This document shows positions 34,342 through 43,319 of a DNA stretch of 64,000 bases, piece after piece (the first letter of the stretch is position 1; each line of letters opens with the position of its first letter). Location: contig JBARXY010000029.1 in NCBI GenBank assembly GCA_049647585.1, positions 40,065 to 104,064 on the forward strand. The letters are read 5' to 3'. Both the position numbers and the translations under genes were made by a program. The DNA is from JAGQSZ01 sp049647585 (GTDB taxonomy: Bacteria; Actinomycetota; Acidimicrobiia; Acidimicrobiales; Microtrichaceae). Under the pieces are notes generated by a model. It made no database searches. It saw only the letters and a list, made by a program, of their open reading frames with translations, and was not told where the DNA came from.

Positions 34342-34379
34342 ACCGCAAAGCAGCCGAATCTGCCGTGAGGCACTCCGAC

Positions 34380-34432
34380 GGCGGACCCCGCTATGGCGGA
34401 CCCCGCCGGCAGAATCTGCTGGCAGAATCTGC
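34380..34432. repeat. Two adjacent 12-bp doublets before gluQ
   Basis: GGCGGACCCCGC at 34380-34391 and 34395-34406, then GGCAGAATCTGC at 34408-34419 and 34421-34432. They fill most of the gap between the lipoprotein stop and the gluQ start, and reach within two bases of the GTG. Confidence 0.88.
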
Positions 34433-34434
34433 CC

Positions 34435-35358
34435 GTGACGATCGGCCGCTTCGCTCCCAGTCCTACGGGGAGCCTGCACCTGGGGAACCTTCGGACAGCC
34501 CTGATCGCATGGTGCTGCGCACGCATCGGCGGGGGACAGTTTCTGGTTCGCATGGAGGACCTGACCACCGGCGCCGCGCCCGTTGCCGAGGCTGAGCAAC
34601 TCGACGACCTGAGGGTTCTCGGCATCGATCATGACGCGCCGGTGACCCGTCAGTCCGATCGTGCGGTCCACCATCACGACGTGTTGGCTCAGCTAGAGAA
34701 AATGGGCGTGACCTACCCTTGTTTCTGCTCCCGCCGCGAGATTCGCGAGGCGACGGTTGCTCCGCACGGACCCGATCCGACCGGGGTCTATCCGGGCACC
34801 TGCGCCGAACTCACCGAGGCCCAGCGTCGGGACCGATTAAGTGCCGTGGGACGGGCCGCTACCAGGATCCGAGCGCATTCGGCCGTGGTGACTTTCAACG
34901 ATCGTCTGAATGGCACAACTAGCGCCACCGTCGACGACTTCGTGCTCAGTCGCGCCGACGGCGTCGTGGCATACAACCTGGCCGTGGTCGTCGACGATGC
35001 GGCGGCCGGTGTCGATCAGGTCGTGAGAGGCGACGATCTGTTGGAGACCACCCATCGGCAGGTCTACCTCCAGACCCTTCTCGGGCTTCGGACCCCGGAG
35101 TATGTACACGTGCCGCTCGTGCTGGGACCCGACGGAGCCAGACTCTCCAAGCGCCACGGTGCGGTTGGACTGCGTGACCAGTTGGACCGTGGTGCTGATC
35201 CCGAGCAGGTGCTCGCACTGCTGGCCAACTCGGTCGATCCACTTAGGTGGGGTCACGTCGGGCGGACGACAACCGCTGACGTTCTCGGCAATTTCGATCT
35301 TGAGTCACTACCCCGTACGCCGTGGGTCTTCGATCCCGGACAACTGACGTGGTGCTGA
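34435..35358 (+). CDS. gluQ: Glutamyl-Q tRNA(Asp) synthetase
   Basis: A 307-residue truncated GluRS paralogue that charges the queuosine base of tRNA-Asp with glutamate. The catalytic core is present: TIGRFAPSPTGSLHLGNLRT (HIGH-like), RMEDLTTGAA, the zinc ligands in YPCFCSRRE and YPGTC, and KMSKS-like RLSKRHG; the anticodon-binding domain is missing. GTG 34435 is chosen because VTIGRFAPSPTG starts there. It is 73 bases upstream of purF. Activity would require Q34 modification in this organism, which cannot be seen here. Confidence 0.9.
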   Translation: MTIGRFAPSPTGSLHLGNLRTALIAWCCARIGGGQFLVRMEDLTTGAAPVAEAEQLDDLRVLGIDHDAPVTRQSDRAVHHHDVLAQLEKMGVTYPCFCSRREIREATVAPHGPDPTGVYPGTCAELTEAQRRDRLSAVGRAATRIRAHSAVVTFNDRLNGTTSATVDDFVLSRADGVVAYNLAVVVDDAAAGVDQVVRGDDLLETTHRQVYLQTLLGLRTPEYVHVPLVLGPDGARLSKRHGAVGLRDQLDRGADPEQVLALLANSVDPLRWGHVGRTTTADVLGNFDLESLPRTPWVFDPGQLTWC

Positions 35359-35431
35359 GAGCACACTTGGTGTGACAGCATTCCCCGGGGGACTTTCGAA
35401 CTCCCGTGGCCCCGTGTGCCACCATGTTGAA

Positions 35432-37132
35432 GTGACCCCACAGCCCGGCCCGGTCCACTTGCCAGCTGAGCAGATCCCCGAAGCAGAGTCGGAGCCACCC
35501 CTGGTTGGATTGACCGATGAGACACCCGGTGAGGAGTGCGGCGTATTCGCTGTTTTCGCACCCGAGACGAAGGTCGCCCACCTGACCTACCTGGGGATCT
35601 ACGCGTTGCAGCATCGCGGCCAGGAATCAGCGGGAATTGCGACGTCCGACGGTGATCACCTGACCGTCGTCAAAGACATGGGACTCGTCTCCAACGTCTT
35701 CAACGACCGGACCCTTGCTGCCCTCGACGGCGACCTAGCCATTGGTCACACCCGTTACTCCACGACGGGGTCGAGCATGTGGAAAAATTCCCAGCCGATC
35801 TACCGCGGTACCCACACGACCCAGTTCGCTCTCGCCCACAACGGCAATCTGGTCAACACCGCCGAACTGGCCGAACGCGCCGGCATGCTCGATGGCACTG
35901 TCGGAAGCGATACAGACGCAATGGCCGAGATGATTGTCCAGGCATGTGACCGCATCGGCGTCGATGAGAACGAGGAGACCCTCGAACGGGCGTTGCTCGA
36001 GGTGCTGCCCCAGTTCGAAGGCGCATTCTCATTGGTCCTGCTGGACCGCAATCACGTTGTCGGCGTCAGGGATCCCCATGGGTTTCGTCCGCTCTGCCTC
36101 GGCAAACTGGACAGCGGCTGGGTCATGGCATCGGAGACGCCGGCGCTCGACATCGTCGGCGCACATTTCGTCCGGGAAATTGAACCTGGCGAAATGGTGG
36201 TCATCGATGCCGACGGGGTCAGGACGCTTCGCCCCTTCGACGATGAAGGCATCGACCCGAAGCTCTGCATCTTCGAATTCGTATACTTCGCACGACCCGA
36301 TTCGCAGCTTTACGGCAAGAACGTCCACCAGGCGCGTGTGCGAATGGGTGAACAGCTCGCGGAGCAGGTGCCTGTCGACGCAGACATGGTGATGGGCGTG
36401 CCTGAATCCGGCATCCCCGCGGCAGAGGGTTTCGCCAGGCGATCGGGAATTCCTTTCGGGCATGGCCTGGTCAAGAACCGCTACATCGGCCGTACCTTCA
36501 TCGCCCCCTCACAGGAGATGCGGGCCCTGGGCGTACGCATGAAGCTGAACCCCCTCAAGGAAAACATCGCCGGCCAACGCCTCGTGGTAGTTGATGACTC
36601 AATCGTGCGTGGTACAACGACCCGTGCAATGGTGGCGATGCTGCGCGAGGCCGGTGCCAAGGAGGTCCACCTGCGGATCTCCTCGCCTCCTTACCGGTGG
36701 CCGTGCTTCTACGGAATGGACACCGGCAGTCGCGGTGACCTTCTGGCGGCCAACATGGAGGTCGACGAGATCCGCGCCTATCTCGGTGTGGACACGCTCG
36801 CGTACCTCACTCTCGACGGCCTCGTCTCGGCGATTGGAGCACCCGGGGCTGGCTTCTGCAACGCATGTTTGACCGGCGACTACCCCGTTGCCGTGCGGGT
36901 AGAGATCCCGACTTCGAAGACGGATCACATCGAACACTCGCTCAGTTCCGGGCCGGTAGAGTCCGCGGATTACCGCTTAGAGCCCAACCAACCGGTCGAC
37001 CCGCGACCGGTCGACCCGCGACCTGGTGAGGTGGGACAGGCTGGCTCCGGACAGGCCGACTCCCAACAGGGCAGCGGAGCTTCGATCGGTAGCAGTCAGG
37101 CAGTCGAAGGGATTGGCTCGAATGATGGGTGA
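35432..37132 (+). CDS. purF: Amidophosphoribosyltransferase
   Basis: A 566-residue enzyme for the committing step from PRPP and glutamine to phosphoribosylamine. The N-terminal nucleophile cysteine (Cys36, in GEECGVFAVFAPE) would be exposed by propeptide cleavage. The glutaminase motifs (GHTRYSTTGSS, LAHNGNLVN, SDTDAMAE) and the PRPP loop LVVVDDSIVRGTTTRAMV are intact; CNACLTGDYP is the usual cysteine-bearing end. An extra ~70-residue tail contains a 15-bp DNA doublet (36991-37020) encoding PVDPRPVDPRP. Start GTG 35432 is uncertain (35372 also open). It overlaps purM. Confidence 0.97.
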   Translation: MTPQPGPVHLPAEQIPEAESEPPLVGLTDETPGEECGVFAVFAPETKVAHLTYLGIYALQHRGQESAGIATSDGDHLTVVKDMGLVSNVFNDRTLAALDGDLAIGHTRYSTTGSSMWKNSQPIYRGTHTTQFALAHNGNLVNTAELAERAGMLDGTVGSDTDAMAEMIVQACDRIGVDENEETLERALLEVLPQFEGAFSLVLLDRNHVVGVRDPHGFRPLCLGKLDSGWVMASETPALDIVGAHFVREIEPGEMVVIDADGVRTLRPFDDEGIDPKLCIFEFVYFARPDSQLYGKNVHQARVRMGEQLAEQVPVDADMVMGVPESGIPAAEGFARRSGIPFGHGLVKNRYIGRTFIAPSQEMRALGVRMKLNPLKENIAGQRLVVVDDSIVRGTTTRAMVAMLREAGAKEVHLRISSPPYRWPCFYGMDTGSRGDLLAANMEVDEIRAYLGVDTLAYLTLDGLVSAIGAPGAGFCNACLTGDYPVAVRVEIPTSKTDHIEHSLSSGPVESADYRLEPNQPVDPRPVDPRPGEVGQAGSGQADSQQGSGASIGSSQAVEGIGSNDG

Positions 37133-38162
37133 GACATACGAGGCAGCCGGCGTCTCGATAGTCGCTGGCGAGGAAGCAGTCGAAGCCATCAAGGCGGATG
37201 TCCGTTCCACGTTCCGACCTGAGGTCATTGGTGACATTGGTGGATTCGGCGGGCTGTTCCGCTTCGACACGGCGAAGTATGTCGAGCCCATTCTCGTCTC
37301 GTCCACCGATGGCGTCGGCACGAAGTCCCTCGTGGCCAAGGCTGCCGGTCGTTTCGATACGATCGGAATCGACCTGGTGGCCATGTGCGTAGACGATCTC
37401 GTGTGTCAGGGCGCCGAGCCGTTGTTCTTCCTCGACTACATATCGGTCGGCCACCTTGATCCCAGCCATGTCCGTCAGCTGGTGGCAGGTGTCGCGGAAG
37501 GGTGCCGCCAGGCGGGCTGCGCGCTGGTCGGGGGCGAGATGGCCGAGCATCCCGGCACGATGGAGCCCGGAGAGTTCGACCTGGTGGGATTCGCCGTCGG
37601 AGTCGTAGACCGAGCACGGATGATCACCGGAGAACGGGTGTCCCCCGGAGATGTCCTCATCGGTCTTCCATCTCCCGGTATCCGTTCCAACGGCTATTCG
37701 CTCGCACGCCGTCTGATGTTCGAAGTCGCGGGTCGCGGGGTCAACGACAGGGCGTGGGATGACCCACATGCCCCGACCGTCGGCGAGGAGCTGCTCGTTC
37801 CGTCGGTCATCTACGCGCCGGCGATACGCTCGCTGCTCGAACAGGTGGACGTCCACGCCGTGGCCCACATAACCGGAGGGGGATTTCCCGGAAACCTGAA
37901 CCGGGTACTGGGCAAGAAGACCGACGCGGTCGTTGATCCAGCTACGTGGGAGTGGCCGAGGATCTTCACCGAGTTGCAGAGGATCGGGTCGGTGAGCACC
38001 GACGAGATGCGCAAGGTCTTCAATCTGGGCATCGGAATGGTTGCGGTCGTCCCCGCCGAATCAGCTCATCGGGCGATAGATGTTCTCCGCACGGCCGGCC
38101 ACCGGGCCCGCGCCGTGGGTGAGGTCGTCGAAGGACACGGAGTGGTCCACTTCAGCGACTGA
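37122..38162 (+). CDS. purM: Phosphoribosylformylglycinamidine cyclo-ligase (AIR synthetase)
   Basis: A 346-residue enzyme closing the imidazole ring. Motifs: YEAAGVSIVAGEEAVEAIK, ILVSSTDGVGTKSLVA, MCVDDLVCQGAEPLFFLDY, GCALVGGEMAEHPG and HITGGGFPGNLNRVLG. Adjacent ATG codons at 37122 and 37125 lie inside the end of purF, giving an 11- or 8-base overlap and probable coupling. It is the last purine gene in the window. Confidence 0.97.
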   Translation: MMGETYEAAGVSIVAGEEAVEAIKADVRSTFRPEVIGDIGGFGGLFRFDTAKYVEPILVSSTDGVGTKSLVAKAAGRFDTIGIDLVAMCVDDLVCQGAEPLFFLDYISVGHLDPSHVRQLVAGVAEGCRQAGCALVGGEMAEHPGTMEPGEFDLVGFAVGVVDRARMITGERVSPGDVLIGLPSPGIRSNGYSLARRLMFEVAGRGVNDRAWDDPHAPTVGEELLVPSVIYAPAIRSLLEQVDVHAVAHITGGGFPGNLNRVLGKKTDAVVDPATWEWPRIFTELQRIGSVSTDEMRKVFNLGIGMVAVVPAESAHRAIDVLRTAGHRARAVGEVVEGHGVVHFSD

Positions 38163-38244
38163 CGGTCCCACCATCGGTCGTCATCCGGACATCGAATTCG
38201 CGAATGCGTGATGCGCTGGATGTGGCGTTAGCCTTGACCCCGTT

Positions 38245-39645
38245 ATGGCCGACACTCCAACTCCTGCCTTCTCTGTCCGCATCCGTGTTCGCATGGTCAA
38301 TGAGCCGGGCATGCTCGGACGACTTGCAGAGGCGATCGGTGACGTTGGCGGCAACATTTCAGGTCTACGCGGATTCGAAGTGAAGACAGCGACGCTCGAC
38401 GAGGATGTCGTGGTCAATTGCCGGAGTGAGGCCCATCAGGATCAGGTGCGGGCAGCCGTCGAAGGCATTGAAGGAATCGAGATCCTCGAGTTCGAGGATC
38501 GGACCTTCCACATGCACCAGGGCGGCAAGATCGAGGTCCTCAGCCTGGCGCCGGTCCGCGATATCGAAGACCTGTCGATGGCTTACACCCCCGGTGTCGC
38601 TCGTGTCTGCATGGAGATCAACAAGAATCCGGCCGCAGCCCACGAATTGACCATCAAACGCAACACGGTCGCCATCGTCTCCGACGGCACCGCCGTTCTC
38701 GGCCTGGGCGACATCGGCCCCGAGGCTGCGATGCCGGTGATGGAGGGCAAGGCTCTGCTGTTCAAGCATTTCGCCGGGGTCGACGCGTTTCCGATCTGCC
38801 TGGCGACCAAGGACCCCGACGAGATCGTCGAGACCGTTCTGCGCCTCGCCCCCACGTTCGGCGGGATCAACCTCGAGGACATTGCAGCTCCCGGCGCTTT
38901 CGACATCGAGGAGCGCCTGGTCGAACTGATGGACATCCCGGTGTTCCATGACGACCAGCACGGCACGGCGATCGTCACTCTCGCTGCGCTGGAGAACGCG
39001 TTGCTGATCGTCGACAAGCCGATCGGTGAGGTCAAGATCGTGGTTGCTGGAGTTGGCGCCGCGGGTGTTGCTGTTTCGAAGATTCTGATGAACGCTGGCG
39101 CCTGCAACGTGATCGGGGTCGACCGCCAGGGGGCGGTGCACACCGGCCGTGAGGGCCTGAACAAGTCCAAGCAGTGGTTCGCCGAGAACACGAATCCCGA
39201 GAAGCTCAGCGGCTCAATCTCGGCGGTCATCGCTGGAGCCGATGTATTTGTCGGGCTATCCGGTCCGGACCTGCTGACACGCGAAGATGTCGCGTCGATG
39301 GCCAAGGATCCGATCGTGTTCGCCATGGCCAACCCAAATCCAGAGATCCGGCCCGAACTAATACAGGACATAGCGGCAGTCATCGCAACCGGTCGCTCCG
39401 ACTTTCCCAATCAGATCAACAATGTGCTCGCCTTCCCTGGCATTTTCCGCGGGGCGCTCGATGCCGGCGCAAAGCGGATCACCGAGAACATGAAGGTCGC
39501 TGCAGCCAAGGCCATAGCGGCGACGGTCCGTCCGGACGAACTGAACCCGTTGAACATCATCCCCTCGGTCTTCGACCCAGAGGTTGTCATCGCAGTCGCG
39601 AAGGCATCTGCGGATGCTGCACGGGCCGACGGAGTCTGTCGCTGA
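38245..39645 (+). CDS. Malic enzyme with an N-terminal ACT domain
   Basis: A 466-residue oxidative decarboxylase of malate to pyruvate. Residues 9-85 form an ACT domain (VRIRVRMVNEPGMLGRLAEA, IGDVGGNISGLRGF), a ligand-sensing module; the catalytic part follows with LSMAYTPGVARVC, AVLGLGDIGPEAAMPVMEGK, FHDDQHGTAI and the nucleotide loop IVVAGVGAAGVAVSKIL. The length is that of the small bacterial type lacking the phosphotransacetylase-like extension. I infer allosteric control by an amino acid or metabolite. NAD or NADP preference is not decided. It is single, 80 bases after purM. Confidence 0.95.
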   Translation: MADTPTPAFSVRIRVRMVNEPGMLGRLAEAIGDVGGNISGLRGFEVKTATLDEDVVVNCRSEAHQDQVRAAVEGIEGIEILEFEDRTFHMHQGGKIEVLSLAPVRDIEDLSMAYTPGVARVCMEINKNPAAAHELTIKRNTVAIVSDGTAVLGLGDIGPEAAMPVMEGKALLFKHFAGVDAFPICLATKDPDEIVETVLRLAPTFGGINLEDIAAPGAFDIEERLVELMDIPVFHDDQHGTAIVTLAALENALLIVDKPIGEVKIVVAGVGAAGVAVSKILMNAGACNVIGVDRQGAVHTGREGLNKSKQWFAENTNPEKLSGSISAVIAGADVFVGLSGPDLLTREDVASMAKDPIVFAMANPNPEIRPELIQDIAAVIATGRSDFPNQINNVLAFPGIFRGALDAGAKRITENMKVAAAKAIAATVRPDELNPLNIIPSVFDPEVVIAVAKASADAARADGVCR

Positions 39646-39716
39646 GGAGCGACGTGAATAGTTGAGCGGGGCATCGGCTGCGGGCCGGTGGGATAGTTAC
39701 ACGACAGGGGAAAACT

Positions 39717-41588
39717 ATGCGGGAAGCCGGCGGCGGGCCGGTAGGTGAGCGGAGACTGAGCGGATGGCTCGATCAGCGGTTGAGCGGCCATTGGCGTGTT
39801 GCAGAATTGGGCCTGTACGTCCTGGCCGTGGTGGCGGCGTGGGTCGTTCGGTTCGTCCAGGACGATGCCTTCATCACCTATCGTTATGCAAGAAACCTGG
39901 CACGGGGCAACGGCCTCGTGTTCAACCCTGGTGAGCGCGTCGAGGGATACACGAACTTCCTCTGGACCGTCCTACATGTGATTCCCGAGAAGCTCGCCTG
40001 GTCAACGCCGATCTTCTCCCAGGTCATCGGGATTGCGTTCATGGTGGGCACGGTGGCGATTTCCTACCGCCTCGCCCGCCGAGTTTTCGGAAGCGAGGCA
40101 TTCGCTTTCCTGGTCGCCGTCGCCCTGTTGGGAAACATGACGTTCCTCACCTACGCGACCGGTGGGCTCGAGACGATGATGCAGACGATGCTGGTGGTCT
40201 CGGTCGCGTCGCTGCTCCTGCCCGTCACCGAGGTCGGAGCCAAGGGCGTTGCTTTCAGAAGGGTCGCCGCTGGGTTGTGCGCGGGCCTCGCTGTTCTCGC
40301 CAGAATGGATTCGGCGGTCCTGATCGCAGTCTGGGTGATCGCGCATCTGGTGGCGACGTGGCGCAGGGCGCCCGAACCGGGCGGGTCAACCGAACAGGTT
40401 GGGGCCCAGCTTGTTGGGGCTCACCAGATTCAGTCCGACCGACTGGCAGGCGCTGGCCCGGATAGCCGGGTACGGATTCTGGTCACGTCGATGCTGCAGA
40501 TAGGTCTGCCGGCTCTGGCCCTGATCGGGCCATGGCTCGCCTGGAAGCTCTGGTACTACGGCAACCTTTTGCCCAACACGTTCTACGCAAAGTCGGCGGG
40601 TAGCCCGATAATCCCGCCTCTCTACGGGCTCTTCTACCTTGCCGCGTTCTTCATCCTGTACGCGACCTTCCTGCTGATCGGTCGCTTCATCAAGTACCGC
40701 AAAGAACTGTTCGCGGTGCCCGGCGTTCCGCAGATTTTGGCAGTGCTACCGGTCTGGTTCCTCTACATCTGTGTTGTCGGCGGCGACTTCATGGAGTTCC
40801 GCTTCATGGTGCCGATAATGCCGGTGTTGGCGATGGTCGTCGCCTTTCTCGTGGACCGGTTCACCAAGCTGCGCTCACAGATGCTCCTACTGACGGTTCT
40901 GATCCTGATCTCCGGAACGCATCGGGTCATGCCGACGGTCACCCCGTATCCCGTGCTGACCTTCACCGAACTCAGTCACTGGCCCAACAGTTCCACGACC
41001 TCGTGGCAGGGGAAAGCGGCACTTTTGAAGGCCGAGTTCCCCGGCGGGATGGAAGTACCGGGACAGCCCAAGATCGCGATAGCTCCACTCGGGGTACTGC
41101 CATATTTCTCGGACCTCGAGGCCGTCGATGTGCTGGGCTTGACCGATCCCGTTACGGCACGTCATGGGTTCGCCATTTCGCCCTACTACCCGGGCCACGT
41201 TCGCATGGCCCACATCGAACATCTTCTCGCGCAGCATGTGAACCTGATCCTCGGTCAGCCGGGGTCGAGGGATCCGGCGCCGGCCAGACGGTCGTACCGG
41301 ATCTCCGAGCTGACTTTCCTGTATCCCAGCGGCGATCTGAACGCGCTGCCTGAGGACGCACAGGTCATCGAAGTTCCCCAGATCGACGGCTCGGCGTGGC
41401 TCATCATCTACCTGTTGCAGAACGACAAGGTCGACGCTGCCATCGAGCGCAACGGCTGGGCCGTATATCCCGTAGATCGGACCTGTGTGCTCACGGACAT
41501 GGACGTGGTCGAAGGCAGCGGTGCGCTGGTCAACATGGCCAACCGGATCTCACGGATGGTCGGCGAGCGAAGCTGCCCAAGCAACTGA
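39717..41588 (+). CDS. AftB-like GT-C membrane glycosyltransferase
   Basis: A 623-residue protein with about ten membrane spans and a ~200-residue extracytoplasmic C-terminal domain. After the first span comes the catalytic-type motif QDDAFITYRYARNLARGNGL with Asp49-Asp50, then VFNPGERVEGYTNFLWT. This pattern and the C-terminal DVLGLTDPVTARHG match the mycobacterial arabinofuranosyltransferase AftB type as I remember it; the donor in that family is a polyprenyl-phosphate sugar. A ~28-residue Gln/Ala/Gly-rich cytosolic insertion (GSTEQVGAQLVGAHQIQ) is unusual. Arabinose specificity is inferred only. Confidence 0.78.
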   Translation: MREAGGGPVGERRLSGWLDQRLSGHWRVAELGLYVLAVVAAWVVRFVQDDAFITYRYARNLARGNGLVFNPGERVEGYTNFLWTVLHVIPEKLAWSTPIFSQVIGIAFMVGTVAISYRLARRVFGSEAFAFLVAVALLGNMTFLTYATGGLETMMQTMLVVSVASLLLPVTEVGAKGVAFRRVAAGLCAGLAVLARMDSAVLIAVWVIAHLVATWRRAPEPGGSTEQVGAQLVGAHQIQSDRLAGAGPDSRVRILVTSMLQIGLPALALIGPWLAWKLWYYGNLLPNTFYAKSAGSPIIPPLYGLFYLAAFFILYATFLLIGRFIKYRKELFAVPGVPQILAVLPVWFLYICVVGGDFMEFRFMVPIMPVLAMVVAFLVDRFTKLRSQMLLLTVLILISGTHRVMPTVTPYPVLTFTELSHWPNSSTTSWQGKAALLKAEFPGGMEVPGQPKIAIAPLGVLPYFSDLEAVDVLGLTDPVTARHGFAISPYYPGHVRMAHIEHLLAQHVNLILGQPGSRDPAPARRSYRISELTFLYPSGDLNALPEDAQVIEVPQIDGSAWLIIYLLQNDKVDAAIERNGWAVYPVDRTCVLTDMDVVEGSGALVNMANRISRMVGERSCPSN

Positions 41589-41665
41589 CGGTCGCCCTAC
41601 AGGATCACTGGTTGTCCAAGCACCTGACGGGTCGAGCGACTTGGTCCCCGACCTGACGGCCGGGT

Positions 41666-42886
41666 TCAGGCAGCGCTGCCAGAGCCTTCAGCCGCAACTG
41701 CCGGTTTACCCAGCCGATTCTTGAGCTGCATGGCTGGCTTCTCGACGTAGCGGTGGGCGGCCTCGGTGGCCAGTGCGAGCGCCGGTATGTAGAGCAGGAT
41801 CATGAGCCCGGGCGACTTCCTGCCGATGGTCTCCATCATGAATACGCCGAGTGGGACGTGGATCAGGTAGATCGCGTAGCTCCTCACGCCTGCAGCGGTC
41901 AGCCAGCGGTGGGAGAGAAAACGTGCGGCTCTGTGATCCGGACAGCGGACGAACGTGATCACCATGACGGCAATACATGCCGCCACAACCGTGAAGCCGA
42001 ACTCTCCCCAGACCAATTCCTGACTGAGCGAACCACCCTTGGGGACCAGGAAAGGGACGTAGAGCCCCAAAGGCTTGGCCATCAGGGTTCCGACAAAGAC
42101 CGTGGCCCACATGACCGCTACGGCTGCGCTCGCCGCCCGTCGCATCCACTTGTCAGCTGTGGGGCTCCAGTCGGCTGGGAGCTTCGCGTTGATGAACGCC
42201 ACCACGACTCCCAGTAGCAGGGAGTCAGGTCGTTGGTACCACGCAAAGTTCGGTCCGACGTGGCCGAGAAGTCTCGCTGCGCCGATGAAAACCCAAGCCG
42301 CAAGGAAAGCGACCATCAACTGGTTCACCCAGCGTCGGCGGACCACCAGCCCGATGAGCAGAACCCCGAAGACATAGAAGTGCTCTTCTACCGAAAGTGA
42401 CCACAATTGGATCAGTGGCCGAATCGGCGCCGGTCCACCGCCCACCAGTTCACTGTGGACGGGGTGAATGACGTGGTAGATGTATCCGCCACCAGCCAGG
42501 ACGTCGCTGATCGTCCGGTCGAGAAGCTCGCGTTCACCGAATGCAAGATGTAGCGCCAGGAACGCGAGCAGCGTCGTGACCAGGATCAGGTACATCAGCG
42601 GCAACAGGCGCAGGGCCCGTCGTTGGTAGAAGCGCCGCAAGTTCACGGTGCCAAAACGTCGGTCCTCTTCGAGTAGCAGCGTCGTGATCAGAAAGCCGCT
42701 GACCAGAAAGAACATGTCGACAGTCGCGGCGAATGAAGCGAATCCAACGAACGAGGCGTGGACGAGAACAACCATTAGGACGCCGAGCCCGCGCATACCG
42801 TCCAGTGGCGGGCAATATCCAAGCTTGTGGGCCTTGGATAGAAACCGTGGCGGAATAGGCGGAGTGTCGATTCCGTCCTCGCTCAC
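41666..42886 (-). CDS. Membrane acyltransferase 3 family (OafA/YrhL-like)
   Basis: A 406-residue integral membrane acyltransferase with about ten spans: PPLDGMRGLGVLMVVLVHAS holds the conserved Arg and His, followed by DMFFLVSGFLITTLLLEED, LIQLWSLSVEEHFYVFG and GVRSYAIYLIHVPLGV. The start is GTG 42886 (VSEDGIDTPP); the frame runs further upstream but looks non-coding. It is convergent with the AftB-like gene; the junction (41589-41665) contains repeated ACGG/CCTGACGG words. It likely acylates a surface sugar or lipid. Confidence 0.9.
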   Translation of the reverse strand: MSEDGIDTPPIPPRFLSKAHKLGYCPPLDGMRGLGVLMVVLVHASFVGFASFAATVDMFFLVSGFLITTLLLEEDRRFGTVNLRRFYQRRALRLLPLMYLILVTTLLAFLALHLAFGERELLDRTISDVLAGGGYIYHVIHPVHSELVGGGPAPIRPLIQLWSLSVEEHFYVFGVLLIGLVVRRRWVNQLMVAFLAAWVFIGAARLLGHVGPNFAWYQRPDSLLLGVVVAFINAKLPADWSPTADKWMRRAASAAVAVMWATVFVGTLMAKPLGLYVPFLVPKGGSLSQELVWGEFGFTVVAACIAVMVITFVRCPDHRAARFLSHRWLTAAGVRSYAIYLIHVPLGVFMMETIGRKSPGLMILLYIPALALATEAAHRYVEKPAMQLKNRLGKPAVAAEGSGSAA

Positions 42887-43036
42887 GATCGTCCCACCCT
42901 GTCCACATCCGTTTGTCGCCCGTCGTGAGCGACATCTACCCAATCGGCATTCCGAGGAGCGTGCTTAGAGTACCCGGGCCACTCGTCCCCACCCTGGGTC
43001 CAATCGCAAAGCAAAGCCCCTCCCCCCGGCAGAACA

Positions 43037-43059
43037 GAGCCCCTGCAAGGCAGGGGCTC
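43037..43059 (-). terminator. Intrinsic terminator of the tRNA operon
   Basis: Read on the minus strand, GAGCCCCTG-CCTTG-CAGGGGCTC is a perfect 9-bp stem with a five-base loop followed by TGTTCT, three bases past the end of tRNA-Phe. It closes the Glu-Asp-Phe operon. The DNA from 42887 to 43036 holds no further gene. Confidence 0.85.
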
Positions 43060-43062
43060 GTC

Positions 43063-43138
43063 TGGTGGTCGGGACCGGCGTCGATCCGGTGACCTTCCGC
43101 TTTTCAGGCGGACGCTCTGCCTACTGAGCTACCCGACC
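43063..43138 (-). tRNA. tRNA-Phe (GAA), CCA encoded
   Basis: Minus-strand cloverleaf: acceptor GGTCGGG/CCCGACC, D arm TAGCTCAGTAGGCAGAGC, anticodon stem TCCGC/GCGGA with loop CTGAAAA (anticodon GAA), T arm CCGGATCGACGCCGG, discriminator A and an encoded CCA. It is the last gene of the tRNA operon. Confidence 0.95.
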
Positions 43139-43144
43139 GGGTCA

Positions 43145-43169
43145 GGCGGCCGAGGGAGTTGAACCCCTC
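43145..43169 (-). pseudogene. Fragment of a tRNA 3' half (T arm and acceptor end)
   Basis: Minus strand: GAGGGGTTCAACTCCC then TCGGCCGCC resembles a tRNA T arm followed by a 3' acceptor strand. No matching 5' acceptor GGCGGCC, D arm or 7-base anticodon loop is found in the ~50 bases upstream, so this is a remnant, not a working tRNA. It lies inside the operon between tRNA-Asp and tRNA-Phe. Confidence 0.5.
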
Positions 43170-43217
43170 AACCACAGCTGATCCGTTTCATCGCCCGAGC
43201 TTTCCGGACGATGATTT

Positions 43218-43295
43218 TGGCGGTCCCGACGGGATTTGAACCCGCGACCTCCGGCTTGACAGGCCGGCGTGCACTCCTGGCTGCACCACGGGACC
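43218..43295 (-). tRNA. tRNA-Asp (GTC), CCA encoded
   Basis: Minus-strand cloverleaf: acceptor GGTCCCG/CGGGACC, anticodon stem GCCGG with loop CTGTCAA (anticodon GTC), T arm CGGGTTCAAATCCCG, discriminator G and CCA. This is the substrate class of GluQ, encoded at 34435 in this window. Confidence 0.95.
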
Positions 43296-43319
43296 ACGAA
43301 CTGTTTACTGACTTGTGCT

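Noticed and set aside
19479..38162. Purine region as a horizontally acquired island
   Set aside because: Gene composition is mostly uniform with the flanks, tRNA or integrase boundaries are absent, and the genes are housekeeping; only purQ looks compositionally different.
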